A stretch of DNA of 64,000 bases, taken from an uncultured Phocaeicola sp. Its GTDB lineage: Bacteria > Bacteroidota > Bacteroidia > Bacteroidales > Bacteroidaceae. The notes under the pieces were generated by a model. It made no database searches, was not told where the DNA came from, and worked only from the letters and a program-made list of their open reading frames with translations. Every line of letters begins with the position of its first letter. Position 1 is the stretch's first letter. Of the stretch, positions 46,209 through 55,539 are shown piece after piece. The DNA is taken from assembly GCA_958434805.1 (NCBI GenBank), contig CAUBDX010000007.1:26651-90650 (forward strand). The letters are read 5' to 3'. A program made the translations under genes and the position numbers.

Positions 46209-47756
46209 ATGAATCAAACAAAAGGGCATCCCAAAGGACTTTATTTACTATTTGTTACTGAAATGTGGGAACGTTTCAGTTATTACGGCATGCGTGCCTT
46301 GTTTATGCTTTACATGGTGCAAGCTTTGCTTTTCGACAAAGAAACAGCTTCGGAAGTATATGGAAGCTATACAGGACTTGTTTATCTTACCCCTCTCATT
46401 GGAGGTTACATTGCCGACCGCTATTGGGGTAACCGGCGTTCGATTGTAGTTGGTGCGCTGACCATGGCCGTCGGACAATTCTTCTTATTCTTAAGTGCCT
46501 GCTACTTTCATCAAGTAGAGTTAGCCAAATGGCTGATGTTCATGGGACTTGGATTGCTGATTTTAGGAAACGGTTTTTTCAAGCCCAACATCTCAACCAT
46601 GGTGGGACGCCTCTATGCACCTGAAGATACACGGAAAGACGCGGCTTTCACCATCTTTTATATGGGGGTAAATGTGGGCTCAACCATGGCACCCCTTATC
46701 TGCGGGCTGGTAGGAAATACCGGACATCCGGAAGACTTTAAATGGGGTTTCCTCGCATCCTGCATAGGAATGTTACTGGGAGCTACCGTATTTACTCTTT
46801 TCAAGAATAAATACATTTGCGACCCTGACGGAAACCCCGTAGGTGTAGCGCCTTCACACCAAACACAGGCAGCCGAGCCTACAGAAGAAAAGGGAGCAGG
46901 TTCGAACCGCACTTGGCTGATGACTATCGGTATCGTGGTTCTAACCGTTTTGTTCTCTGTTAACTGGAGTACTACCGATGGCCATTACTTCCAAAACGCC
47001 GACTGGATTGGCTCGCTGATTTATGCCACTGCCATCGTGATGCCGCTGATTATTATCACCGACAAGTCGCTTAGCCGGGCAGAACAAAGCCGTATCGGAG
47101 TAATCTATATCATTGCTTTCTTCGTGATTTTCTTCTGGGCTGCTTACGAGCAGGCAGGTGCTTCACTTACCTTCTTTGCCGACGAACAGACCGACCGCCA
47201 TATCGGTGGCTGGGAGATGCCAGCTGCTTATTTTCAGTCGTTTAATCCCATCATGATTGTTACACTTGCACCACTTTTTGCTGCCATCTGGTCTTTCCTA
47301 GGCAAACGGGGAATCGAGCCCAGTTCACCGCGTAAGCAAGCCATCGGATTATTCCTGCTTTCATTGGGCTATCTGTTTATTGCTTTCGGAGTCAGAGGTG
47401 TAGAACCCGGGGTAAAAGTCAGCATGATTTGGCTGACCGGTCTTTACTTAATTCATACCATGGGTGAGCTTTGCCTTGCCCCTATCGGCTTGTCACTGGT
47501 GTACAAACTCTCTCCGGTACGCTTCTCTTCCCTGCTGATGGGCGTATGGTATCTCAGTACCTCAGCTGCCAATAAGTTTGCCGGAGTATTAAGCGGATAT
47601 TATCCGGAACATGGAGTCGCAAAGCATTTCTTGGGCTACCCCATTGAAAGCTTGTTCGACTTCTTCATGCTCTTTGTCTTTATGAGTGGAGCGGCTTCAA
47701 TCATCTTATTTATCCTTGCAGGCAAACTGCACACCATGATGAAAGAAGCAGACTGA
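46209..47756 (+). CDS. POT/PTR2-family proton-coupled oligopeptide transporter
   Basis: The 515-residue inner membrane protein has about fourteen membrane segments. The diagnostic E-x-x-E-R-F-x-Y-Y-G motif is in VTEMWERFSYYGMR (residues 17-30), and the second PTR2 motif region FKPNISTMVGRLY is near 124. It takes up di- and tripeptides with protons. It has its own promoter and converges on a second, divergent member of the family. Confidence 0.9.
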   Translation: MNQTKGHPKGLYLLFVTEMWERFSYYGMRALFMLYMVQALLFDKETASEVYGSYTGLVYLTPLIGGYIADRYWGNRRSIVVGALTMAVGQFFLFLSACYFHQVELAKWLMFMGLGLLILGNGFFKPNISTMVGRLYAPEDTRKDAAFTIFYMGVNVGSTMAPLICGLVGNTGHPEDFKWGFLASCIGMLLGATVFTLFKNKYICDPDGNPVGVAPSHQTQAAEPTEEKGAGSNRTWLMTIGIVVLTVLFSVNWSTTDGHYFQNADWIGSLIYATAIVMPLIIITDKSLSRAEQSRIGVIYIIAFFVIFFWAAYEQAGASLTFFADEQTDRHIGGWEMPAAYFQSFNPIMIVTLAPLFAAIWSFLGKRGIEPSSPRKQAIGLFLLSLGYLFIAFGVRGVEPGVKVSMIWLTGLYLIHTMGELCLAPIGLSLVYKLSPVRFSSLLMGVWYLSTSAANKFAGVLSGYYPEHGVAKHFLGYPIESLFDFFMLFVFMSGAASIILFILAGKLHTMMKEAD

Positions 47757-47786
47757 TAAAATCCGACTATTAAATCTTATCATATC

Positions 47787-47829
47787 ACAGCGTGTAACGG
47801 CAGTCCTCAATGACCCCGTTACACGCTGT
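47787..47829 (+). terminator. Hairpin after the first peptide transporter gene
   Basis: ACAGCGTGTAACGG (47787-47800) pairs perfectly with CCGTTACACGCTGT (47816-47829), 31 bases after the stop. The T-run that follows is weak (GGCATTTTA). Confidence 0.62.
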
Positions 47830-48075
47830 GGCATTTTAAATGAGCAGCCTAACAAAAGCGTTTTTTTATAAAGCAGAAAGACTTACTCCACTACAAGGTT
47901 ATAACAAACACAAAAGCTCACAGCAGTTCATAAGTAGAACCTCTTTATCCAAGCCGCTTTATAATCCATTCCAGCATCATACTATAAGTAATAATAGTCC
48001 AAACAAATGATACAGGCAAAGCGTGATAACCTCCTGCCCGAAAGAGAGTAACTGAATCTATTTGTAACACATAAA

Positions 48076-48111
48076 AAAGCCGCAAGCTGAACTACTTCAA
48101 CCTGCGGCTTT
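48076..48111 (-). terminator. Intrinsic terminator of the second peptide transporter gene
   Basis: AAAGCCGCA (48076-48084) pairs with TGCGGCTTT (48103-48111). On the minus strand a T-run follows. Confidence 0.78.
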
Positions 48112-48145
48112 ATCAAATCTATTTCAACAAGTTTCGACTTGGAAA

Positions 48146-49660
48146 CTACTTAGCTACACGTTCCAACCATTTCAACATAAACAACATGGTACACATAGAA
48201 ATGCAGCAAGCTACCACGAATACAGTCCAAGTCATCCAAATAGGAATTGATTCGTACAATACAGCACCAATGAACAGCAACTGGTTACCTACAGCAGTTG
48301 CGCCTAACCATCCCCCCTGCATGATTCCCTGATACTTCGGAGGAGCTACCTTCGAAACAAATGAAATACCCAGCGGAGAAATGTAAAGTTCAGCAATCGT
48401 CAATACCAGATAAGTAGCCATCAGCAATAGCGGAGTTACTTTTACTGAAGAAACACCGGCAGCAACAATATCGGCATGTAACGGCAGATTGCTGAAGAAA
48501 GAACCCAATGCCATAATCACGAATCCGGTAGCAGCGATACCCATACCGATGGCAATCTTCTTCGGAGTTGAAGGCTCACAACCACGCGCACGCTGACGGG
48601 CAAATACTGCCATGATTACCGGAGTAAGGAATACCACAAAGAACGGGTTCAATGACTGGAACAATTCGGCTGTAATAGGCATTCCAAACAGATTCAAATC
48701 AGTATATTCTTTAGCAAACAAGGTCAAAGTCAAACCGTTCTGATGGAAAGAGAACCAGAAGAAAATAACCACCCCAAATACAGCAAACAGAGCAAGGATA
48801 CGCTGTTTTACTTCCTGCGGGCTCATTTCAACTGCATCTGCACTCGCTTTTCCAGCAGTTTCTTTTGAACCCGGATTCGGGAAGCGACGCTTATTTGTTA
48901 CATAAATTATCAGTGAAACAGCCATTGCAATAATAGCTACAGCAAATGCATAGTGGAATCCGGTAGAGAATACATTCAGATAAGCATTAGCAAAAGCTGT
49001 AAAATCGGTTACAGTCTGACCGCTTACTTCAGAAGCCAATGTGCGGAATGTTTCTTCAGCCTGAGGCTGCAAAGTTCCATCCAGATAACCGTGACACAAA
49101 GCAGGCAGATCGGCATTATAAGCAAAACCGTTATGAGAAAGCCACCAGTTACGCATACCTACTGCAGCAGGAGGAGCAAAGATTGCACCTACATTGATGA
49201 ACATATAAAACAAGGAGAAACCTGAGTCACGCATGCTTGCGTACTGCGGATTGTCATACATCTGACCTACCAATGCCTGCAAGTTTCCTTTAAACAAACC
49301 GTTACCGAATGCTATGATAAACAGAGCAGCACAAGTAATGGTCAGCAGCATTCCTTTATTGTCGGCAGTAGCTTCCGAAGGAATAGAAAGTACGGCATAT
49401 CCCAAAGCCATCAGTACGATACCGGCAAGAATCGTTCCCTTGTAATTACGGGTCTTGTCGGCAATGATACCTCCTACCAACGCCAAGATGTAAATTGAAA
49501 AATAAAAAGTAGAGTAAATAAAACCAGCCTCTTTTGCACTCAGCGCAAACTTAGCCTGCAAGAAGAGCACCAGTATGGCCATCATGGTATAAAATCCGAA
49601 ACGCTCGCCTAAGTTAGCCAACGATGCGGCAACCAATCCCTTTGGATGTTTGTTGAACAT
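48146..49660 (-). CDS. POT/PTR2-like transporter, divergent paralogue
   Basis: The 504-residue protein has about twelve to fourteen membrane segments and the family shape. Its first motif reads LANLGERFGFYTM, so the first glutamate of E-x-x-E-R, linked to proton coupling in studied POT proteins, is replaced by asparagine. FKGNLQALVGQMYDNPQ corresponds to the second motif. There is a long loop of about 60 residues after the fifth or sixth segment (NNWWL...FTAFANAYLN). It may carry peptides with a different energy coupling or a different substrate. Its -7 element TATCTTTG is at 49706-49713. Confidence 0.82.
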   Translation of the reverse strand: MFNKHPKGLVAASLANLGERFGFYTMMAILVLFLQAKFALSAKEAGFIYSTFYFSIYILALVGGIIADKTRNYKGTILAGIVLMALGYAVLSIPSEATADNKGMLLTITCAALFIIAFGNGLFKGNLQALVGQMYDNPQYASMRDSGFSLFYMFINVGAIFAPPAAVGMRNWWLSHNGFAYNADLPALCHGYLDGTLQPQAEETFRTLASEVSGQTVTDFTAFANAYLNVFSTGFHYAFAVAIIAMAVSLIIYVTNKRRFPNPGSKETAGKASADAVEMSPQEVKQRILALFAVFGVVIFFWFSFHQNGLTLTLFAKEYTDLNLFGMPITAELFQSLNPFFVVFLTPVIMAVFARQRARGCEPSTPKKIAIGMGIAATGFVIMALGSFFSNLPLHADIVAAGVSSVKVTPLLLMATYLVLTIAELYISPLGISFVSKVAPPKYQGIMQGGWLGATAVGNQLLFIGAVLYESIPIWMTWTVFVVACCISMCTMLFMLKWLERVAK

Positions 49661-50006
49661 AAGTTAATGAAGATTTTAAGTTAATATTAGGATATTATCA
49701 AAGTGCAAAGATAACCAAAATACACAAATTTCCTATCATCACGCAAAGATTTCCCTGATTTGCAAGAATATTTGCACACAGAAAGGGCCTGTTTTAACAA
49801 GATGCCATGAATACTCTTTCATTTTTACCTAAATTTTACCACCTCACCAGAGCGGAGTGTATAACTCACCACAGCAAACAGGAGAGTAAGCTACCGGAAA
49901 CAAAGAACGTTTTACGCCGGCAAAGCGTTCACATGAAGAATCCCAAAATTAGGATATTACCGCAAAATTCTATAACTTCGCACCACTTTTTTTTTACTAA
50001 ACAGAC
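49661..50006. other. Gene-free divergent control region
   Basis: These 346 bases contain the -7 element of the transporter gene on the minus strand (TATCTTTG, 49706-49713) and TAACTTCG (49973-49980) before the SMC operon on the plus strand, one mismatch from consensus. A 73-codon frame from 49807 runs into the next gene and has no family features. No repeat is seen. Confidence 0.55.
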
Positions 50007-51242
50007 ATGTACGTATTCCGCTCCATAAACGAAATTATCAACACGATTTCGGCAGCCCGTAATCTGCTTACTGAAATGTTTGAGAAAAGAAAAGTTCTCA
50101 ACTTCAAGTATTCAGACGCGCTTGCCTTGCTCAAAGATGACGAAAACCGACTGAAACTTCTGATTGAAAAAGAAGTTCTCCGGCAAAACGGGAATGAGGT
50201 TTCACTGGATTTACGCTTTCAAGACTTCTTTGAACTGCTGCTGGAAGCCAACGAAGAGATTAATACGGCTGCCATTGATGAAAACATTGAATACTTGCAT
50301 GAACTGATGGATTATTACTTGAAAGAGAAAATCCAGTCACGCAAGACCCACTATGTACGTAACATCAAAATTACATTTCAGAAGATAGCACGTACCACTA
50401 TACGTAACATTATCAATCTGCAAAACAGCATTGACAATGCGTTCAAGCATGAACCTACCTATCGCATCAAGATAGCCAAACTGGAAAACCTTGACAAGAA
50501 ACGGCTGAACATTCAGCGGCTGATTGATACAACCGAGCATCTCATCTTGCACGAAGAAAGAACGTTCTTCAATCAGGCTACCGATGAAGAGCTGGCTCGT
50601 ATTTTGCTGGAGTTGCGCCAAGAACTTCAGCTTTCAGCTCACAGCCTGATTCGGGCGCAGCAAGATATTATCAATTACCTGAATCAGATAAAAAATCAAA
50701 TCATTCTGGTTGAAAAGATACGGAAGGTGAAATACCTGCAAGATCAGTTTGAACTGCGTACCCGAAGCAATTTAGCTGAAGTGATGGAACGCGAACATTC
50801 ACTCCTGATTGAAGGTTCCACACCCACTTCATTTAAATTATCAATTAACTATCTGAATTCTGACGAAGCCCGACCTGTCATTTTAAAGGTCGTCAAAAAC
50901 CTGCAATACAGAGAAGCCGTGCGGAATAACGAGGCAGGAGCATTCAGTGAAGAAGAAATGGAAACGAAACCGCTGTATCAGGAAAGCATCAACTTGGAAG
51001 AAACGGTGGGAGATTACATACAAGCACTGGCGCAAGCACGCTGGAACGACGAAAATGCTCCCGAAGAAGATTTGTTTACTTACCTGATGAGGCACCGGTT
51101 TCACAGAGAAGTCAGCGAAGAAGAACGAACCACTTTGTTCTGCCAGATTGTATCACTCTATGAGGCTCAGTTCCGCATTACCGACGAATTTGCAACTTAT
51201 AAAAATTACGAATACGCCAAAATATATCCTTTAAGCTTTTAG
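50007..51242 (+). CDS. jetA: Wadjet-like JetA / MukF-type kleisin subunit
   Basis: The 411-residue protein has a winged-helix-like N-terminus (RSINEIINTISAARNLLTEMF, KYSDALALLKDDENRLKLLIEKEVL). A long helical middle (about 90-260, heptad-like, RTHYVRNIKITFQKIARTTIRNIINLQNSI) and a C-terminal winged-helix-like end complete it. It has no enzymatic motif. This layout and its place before a small subunit, a MukB-like SMC and a TOPRIM protein fit the kleisin of a Wadjet (JetABCD/MksBEFG) complex, which bridges the SMC heads. Direct sequence similarity to named JetA families could not be checked. Confidence 0.72.
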   Translation: MYVFRSINEIINTISAARNLLTEMFEKRKVLNFKYSDALALLKDDENRLKLLIEKEVLRQNGNEVSLDLRFQDFFELLLEANEEINTAAIDENIEYLHELMDYYLKEKIQSRKTHYVRNIKITFQKIARTTIRNIINLQNSIDNAFKHEPTYRIKIAKLENLDKKRLNIQRLIDTTEHLILHEERTFFNQATDEELARILLELRQELQLSAHSLIRAQQDIINYLNQIKNQIILVEKIRKVKYLQDQFELRTRSNLAEVMEREHSLLIEGSTPTSFKLSINYLNSDEARPVILKVVKNLQYREAVRNNEAGAFSEEEMETKPLYQESINLEETVGDYIQALAQARWNDENAPEEDLFTYLMRHRFHREVSEEERTTLFCQIVSLYEAQFRITDEFATYKNYEYAKIYPLSF

Positions 51243-51243
51243 C

Positions 51244-51313
51244 TCTTAAAGACTAAAAACAAAACGCAAGAGTTTAAGAACTCAAAAACTCAAAAACTTA
51301 AGAACCCAAACAT
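51244..51313 (+). repeat. ACTTAAGAACTC-type repeat upstream of the MukE-like gene
   Basis: The spacer contains TTTAAGAACTCAAAAACTC and then AAAAACTTAAGAACCC, ending 6 bases before the start at 51314. It is nearly the same as the element before thiG. Confidence 0.75.
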
Positions 51314-51898
51314 ATGGAACTAAACATACAGATTCCGAACGCAACAGGCGCCATCTTTGAATACCTGCAAAAAGGACTGTTCATCAGTTCAAACAGCGTA
51401 AACGAAACCGTGCGCGACCTCTACGACCAAACGGATGACCATTTTGAATCACTCTCTCTCTTTTTCTCTCAGATAGGCTATACGCTGGAAAGAGGAAATG
51501 AATATTTTTATTTTTCACGCACCGAGCCCCGTATCACTTTAGAGCAAAAAATCTTACGAGCGTATTACTGGATTGATGTACTCGATCTCTTCAAGACTTA
51601 CGACGAAACATTCGGACCGGGCTATCGTTTTCAGCCAGAACAGATTTTGGTGGAAACGAATATCAATGTCATGCTGCAAAATAAGCTGGACGGCATACGC
51701 AAACACTTTTCCGACAAAGACGTGCGTAAAGACATTCTTGAAAACATGATACGCCAGCTCACCAAGGAATCTTTTCTGGAATTGGAAAATGAAAAAACAA
51801 ATACCTATAAAGTCATGAGTTCATGGCATTATCTGGAGAGACTGATAGAAAGTATAAACATTTATGATGAAACTGAAGACGATGAGAAACCTGAATAG
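51314..51898 (+). CDS. jetB: Wadjet-like JetB / MukE-type small subunit
   Basis: The 194-residue protein has two winged-helix-like halves: GAIFEYLQKGLFISSNSVNETVRDLYDQTDDHFESLSLFFSQIGYTLERGNEYFYFSR at the start, and YRFQPEQILVETNINVMLQNKL plus KEDILENMIRQL-type helices later. Size and position match the kite (JetB/MksE) subunit that binds the kleisin. Its stop at 51898 lies 17 bases inside the SMC gene, showing coupled translation. No catalytic motif is present. The call is mostly from context. Confidence 0.72.
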   Translation: MELNIQIPNATGAIFEYLQKGLFISSNSVNETVRDLYDQTDDHFESLSLFFSQIGYTLERGNEYFYFSRTEPRITLEQKILRAYYWIDVLDLFKTYDETFGPGYRFQPEQILVETNINVMLQNKLDGIRKHFSDKDVRKDILENMIRQLTKESFLELENEKTNTYKVMSSWHYLERLIESINIYDETEDDEKPE

Positions 51899-54800
51899 AA
51901 TTATATTTATAAACAGTGCAAATATTCCTTATGCCGATGATATTTACCTCGACGGGAACGTACACTTCATCGGTACGCAGGGAGTTGGAAAAAGTACGGT
52001 TCTGCGCGCCATTTTGTTCTTCTATAATGCAGATACTCAGAAATTGGGCATTCCGGTTGAAAAACAAAGTTATGCGGAATATTATTTCCCCTACTCCAAT
52101 TCCTATATCATTTATGAAGTAACCACCGAGAATGGAGCATTCTGTATTCTCAGCTATAAATCAATGAACCGTATCTGCTACCGGTTTATTGACTCAGCTT
52201 ACCGAAAGGAGTTCTTCATCGATGAGAACCGTACGGCTTACAGTGGTACAGACCGCATCCGTGCGGTGCTCGACCAGTATAATGTAGATTACTCACGTAT
52301 CATTTATACGTATGATGAGTACCGGAACATTTTATACGGCAACGATGCCGGAGCCGACATGCGCAAATATTCGCTCATGGAAAGCAAACAATTCCAGAAT
52401 ATCCCCCGTACCATCCAAAATGTATTGCTCAACTCTAAGCTCGATGCTGAATTCATCAAGAAAACCATCATTTCATCCATCAATGAGGATGAAACAGCGA
52501 TTGACTTGAACAACTATAAAGAGCATCTGAAGAACTTCGAGACACGCCTGCACGATATTGAAGAGTTTCAGAAGCGCGAAACAAGTAAGCAGTCAACTGA
52601 AATCATCAGTCTTTCCACCCAAGTTGCACGCCAGCAAACCGCATTGGTACAGGGATGCCGTGAATTGGTTTCAGCCTTTTTACAGGCACGGCATAAACTG
52701 CCTGAATGGACTGAAAAACAACACAAGGCCGAAGGAGAACGTGGTTTATTGATTCGCCGTAAACAAGACCTGCAAGACCAGTCACGTGGACGATGTGAAA
52801 AACTACAGGATTCACTCGCTGTCTTAAACAATGAGTTGCAGAAAGCCCGGAAAAAAGAAAAAGAATACGAGCATCACAACATCCAGAACCTGATAGAACG
52901 GTCGGCTAAACAAGAGGAACTTGCCGGGCGCAGGGACAGTTTACAAAAGCAACAAAGCACCCTGACTTCGCAATATGAAGAGACTTCTACTAAATACGAA
53001 CGGCTCATCAATGGGCTCAACGAGGAATGGAACAAGATACATGGAGCTAAACTGCGTCAGAAAGAAGAACTGAATGATTCTTTCAGCCACCGTCTGGAAG
53101 AAATCAGCCGCCAGCGCGAAGCAGCTACTGAAGCCTTGTTCCGCGAATACGAATTGCTCTCAGAACAGCTTCATCCGGAAAAGGCTGAGAAGCAAAACGT
53201 ACTGACTGAATTGCATTTCCGCATGGAGGCATGCCGAAAGGAGGTCTTCTTTGAAGCAGAGCAGGAGGAACTGAAGCATCGGATTCAGTCGTATACCGGA
53301 CTGCATATGAGCAAAATCAGCCGCAAGAACAACGCTGAACTTGCAATCAAGGAAACCAATCTGAAATGGGAAGATGAGCGCCAGAAAGCAGAGCGTGAAA
53401 TAGAAGAAAAATTGCAGAACCTTCAACATGAGCAGCAACAGCTCCGTCCGCGACTAGAAGAACTGGAGGCTTTCTTGCGCAGCAGTAAGCACACGCTGCA
53501 AGGATGGTTGAAAGACAACAAAAAAGGATGGGAAGAAACAATCGGAAAATTGTGCGATGAATCGGTGTTATGGCAAACCAATCTATCGCCTCAACTCATA
53601 GATGAGGGACAGTCGTTTTACGGTATCTCCATTGACCTCGCCCATGTACACCGTCCCATCAAATCAATCAATGATTACCAGAAAGAGAAAGAAGACGGAG
53701 AAGCGCGTCTCGCTGAGATTACCGCTGAAATACAGCAGCTACAGCAGGAAAAGGAAAAGACCATAGAGGTCTTGAAGAATAAATACTTGCCGCAGATAAA
53801 AGAACAGCGCAATATCATCCGTACGCAAGAGTATGAATTAGAACAGCTTGAAAAGCAATATCAGAAAGACCAGCTTGAGCTAAACGATTTGAAGAAACGC
53901 GCTGAAGCAGAGCGTATCTTGAAATTAAACAAGCTAAAGACAGAAGAACAACAGCTTGAACAGGAACTGAAACACATCAATGATAAGCTGAACAACCTGA
54001 ATCAGGAGAAGTCGGCCAAACTGCAAATCCTTAAACAGGAATGGACACAACGGCAGGAGGACGTAAACCGAGAGAAGAAGATACAGGCTGAAAATATTGA
54101 TGCAGAAGATAAGCAGGAACGCCAGCGGATTGATGCTGAAAAAGCAGAATACCGTAAGCAAATGAAACAAGAGCTGCATTCACAAGGTGCTGATACCGAA
54201 CGTTTGCAAGAAATTGCCAACCAACTGCAAACTGTTGAGCAAGAACTGCTGTTCATTAAAGATCATGCTACATTACTCATCGAATATCAAAAAGATAAAC
54301 GAGATTTAATAGACCATATCCCAGAGTGGAGCCGCGAGCAGAAAGAGCAGGAACACTTGCTTAAAACTGAAAAAGAGTCGTTGAATAAAGAATGTGGAAT
54401 TTTGCAGGAACAGATAGACCGTTTAAGCAAAGCCGCACAAGAGGCTGAAGGCAACGTGCGGAGCTTGCAAGCCAACATAGAAGCATACGGCAATATTTCT
54501 GCTTATGACTGGTATAAGCCTCATCAGGATTTATTCAATACAGAACAAACCCCTACGGGTATCGAAACACAAAAGTCGTGTATCGTGCTGATTGATGAAT
54601 TAAGCCGGGCGGAAAATAAATACCTGCAACTGCAAAACGAGCTTCGTAAAGCTGTCAACCAGTTTACCGGACACTTCGGGGAGGACAATACATTCAAGTT
54701 TAAGACGAAGTTTACCGACGACTGGGAATACCTGCGCTTTGCCGAAGAGCTTCATGATTTCATCGAAGAAAACAAAATCAACGAATTTATACGCCGCATC

Positions 54801-55535
54801 AACGACGAGCATTCGGATGTATTCAAACGCATCAGTGTAGATACTTCCATGCTTACTTCTTCGGAAGATGAAATACAGGGGCTAATCAATAAGGTAAACC
54901 GGGGATTTCAGACGTGTAACTTTGTGGGAGTAATTCAGCGCATTGAAATGAAAGTGGAAGAAAGCAGTAACCGGGTAGTTACTATTTTACGTGCCATTCA
55001 TAAGTATTACAATGACCATGCTTACGACCTTACTCCGGGAACTAATTTGTTCTCGTCAGAAAATGAGCAGCTGGTCAAGCAGGAAGCCATCAGTCTGCTA
55101 CGTGACTTTATCAAAGAGATTCACGCTTATCGGTATGACAGCATCCGGCTCTATGACTCATTTGAACTCCGGTTCCGAATCATAGAAAACGGAAACGACA
55201 CCGGATTTGTGGAAAAACTCTCAAACGTAGGGTCAGAAGGAACCGACATTCTGGTGAAGGCCATGATTAACATCATGCTGCTTAACGTGTTTAAAGAAGG
55301 TGCTTCACGCAAGTTCAAAGACTTTAAACTGCACTGCATGATGGATGAAATCGGTAAGCTGCATCCGAATAATGTAAATGGTATCTTGAAGTTTGCCAAT
55401 GACCGGAACATTATCTTGATTAACGGCTCGCCTACCGAATTAAACCGGGATGCTTACAAGCATGTCTATCTGCTCACCAAAGGAGCGCAAAGTAAAACCC
55501 GTATTGCCCGCCTTATTTCGGACAGCAAATTATAA
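51882..55535 (+). CDS. jetC: Wadjet-like JetC / MukB-type SMC ATPase
   Basis: The protein (1217 residues from the start chosen here; an ATG at 51864 is also possible) has Walker A GTQGVGKST at 31-39. Two long coiled coils (about 280-510 and 620-930) are broken by a non-coiled hinge-like stretch near 545-595 (GWEETIGKLCDESVLW). The signature-like SNVGSEGTD is at 1114-1122, and Walker B is in LHCMMDEIGK with D1155-E1156. Such an ATPase dimerises with the kleisin and small subunits and extrudes DNA loops. In Wadjet this leads to recognition and cleavage of closed circular plasmids. It starts 17 bases before the jetB stop and ends 4 bases before jetD. Confidence 0.85.
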   Translation: MRNLNRIIFINSANIPYADDIYLDGNVHFIGTQGVGKSTVLRAILFFYNADTQKLGIPVEKQSYAEYYFPYSNSYIIYEVTTENGAFCILSYKSMNRICYRFIDSAYRKEFFIDENRTAYSGTDRIRAVLDQYNVDYSRIIYTYDEYRNILYGNDAGADMRKYSLMESKQFQNIPRTIQNVLLNSKLDAEFIKKTIISSINEDETAIDLNNYKEHLKNFETRLHDIEEFQKRETSKQSTEIISLSTQVARQQTALVQGCRELVSAFLQARHKLPEWTEKQHKAEGERGLLIRRKQDLQDQSRGRCEKLQDSLAVLNNELQKARKKEKEYEHHNIQNLIERSAKQEELAGRRDSLQKQQSTLTSQYEETSTKYERLINGLNEEWNKIHGAKLRQKEELNDSFSHRLEEISRQREAATEALFREYELLSEQLHPEKAEKQNVLTELHFRMEACRKEVFFEAEQEELKHRIQSYTGLHMSKISRKNNAELAIKETNLKWEDERQKAEREIEEKLQNLQHEQQQLRPRLEELEAFLRSSKHTLQGWLKDNKKGWEETIGKLCDESVLWQTNLSPQLIDEGQSFYGISIDLAHVHRPIKSINDYQKEKEDGEARLAEITAEIQQLQQEKEKTIEVLKNKYLPQIKEQRNIIRTQEYELEQLEKQYQKDQLELNDLKKRAEAERILKLNKLKTEEQQLEQELKHINDKLNNLNQEKSAKLQILKQEWTQRQEDVNREKKIQAENIDAEDKQERQRIDAEKAEYRKQMKQELHSQGADTERLQEIANQLQTVEQELLFIKDHATLLIEYQKDKRDLIDHIPEWSREQKEQEHLLKTEKESLNKECGILQEQIDRLSKAAQEAEGNVRSLQANIEAYGNISAYDWYKPHQDLFNTEQTPTGIETQKSCIVLIDELSRAENKYLQLQNELRKAVNQFTGHFGEDNTFKFKTKFTDDWEYLRFAEELHDFIEENKINEFIRRINDEHSDVFKRISVDTSMLTSSEDEIQGLINKVNRGFQTCNFVGVIQRIEMKVEESSNRVVTILRAIHKYYNDHAYDLTPGTNLFSSENEQLVKQEAISLLRDFIKEIHAYRYDSIRLYDSFELRFRIIENGNDTGFVEKLSNVGSEGTDILVKAMINIMLLNVFKEGASRKFKDFKLHCMMDEIGKLHPNNVNGILKFANDRNIILINGSPTELNRDAYKHVYLLTKGAQSKTRIARLISDSKL

Positions 55536-55539
55536 GGTC

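Larger units (their letters stand above)
47757..48145. other. Gene-free gap between convergent peptide transporter genes
   Basis: The gap holds two hairpins (47787-47829 and 48076-48111). The 240 bases between show no ORF, promoter or repeat that I can support. Confidence 0.6.

Noticed and set aside
46890..46905. GGTTCGAACC match to a tRNA T-loop
   Set aside because: It lies inside the peptide transporter reading frame and has no tRNA structure around it.
49807..50028. A 73-codon plus-strand ORF before the SMC operon
   Set aside because: It runs into the start of the kleisin-like gene in another frame and its composition is not protein-like.
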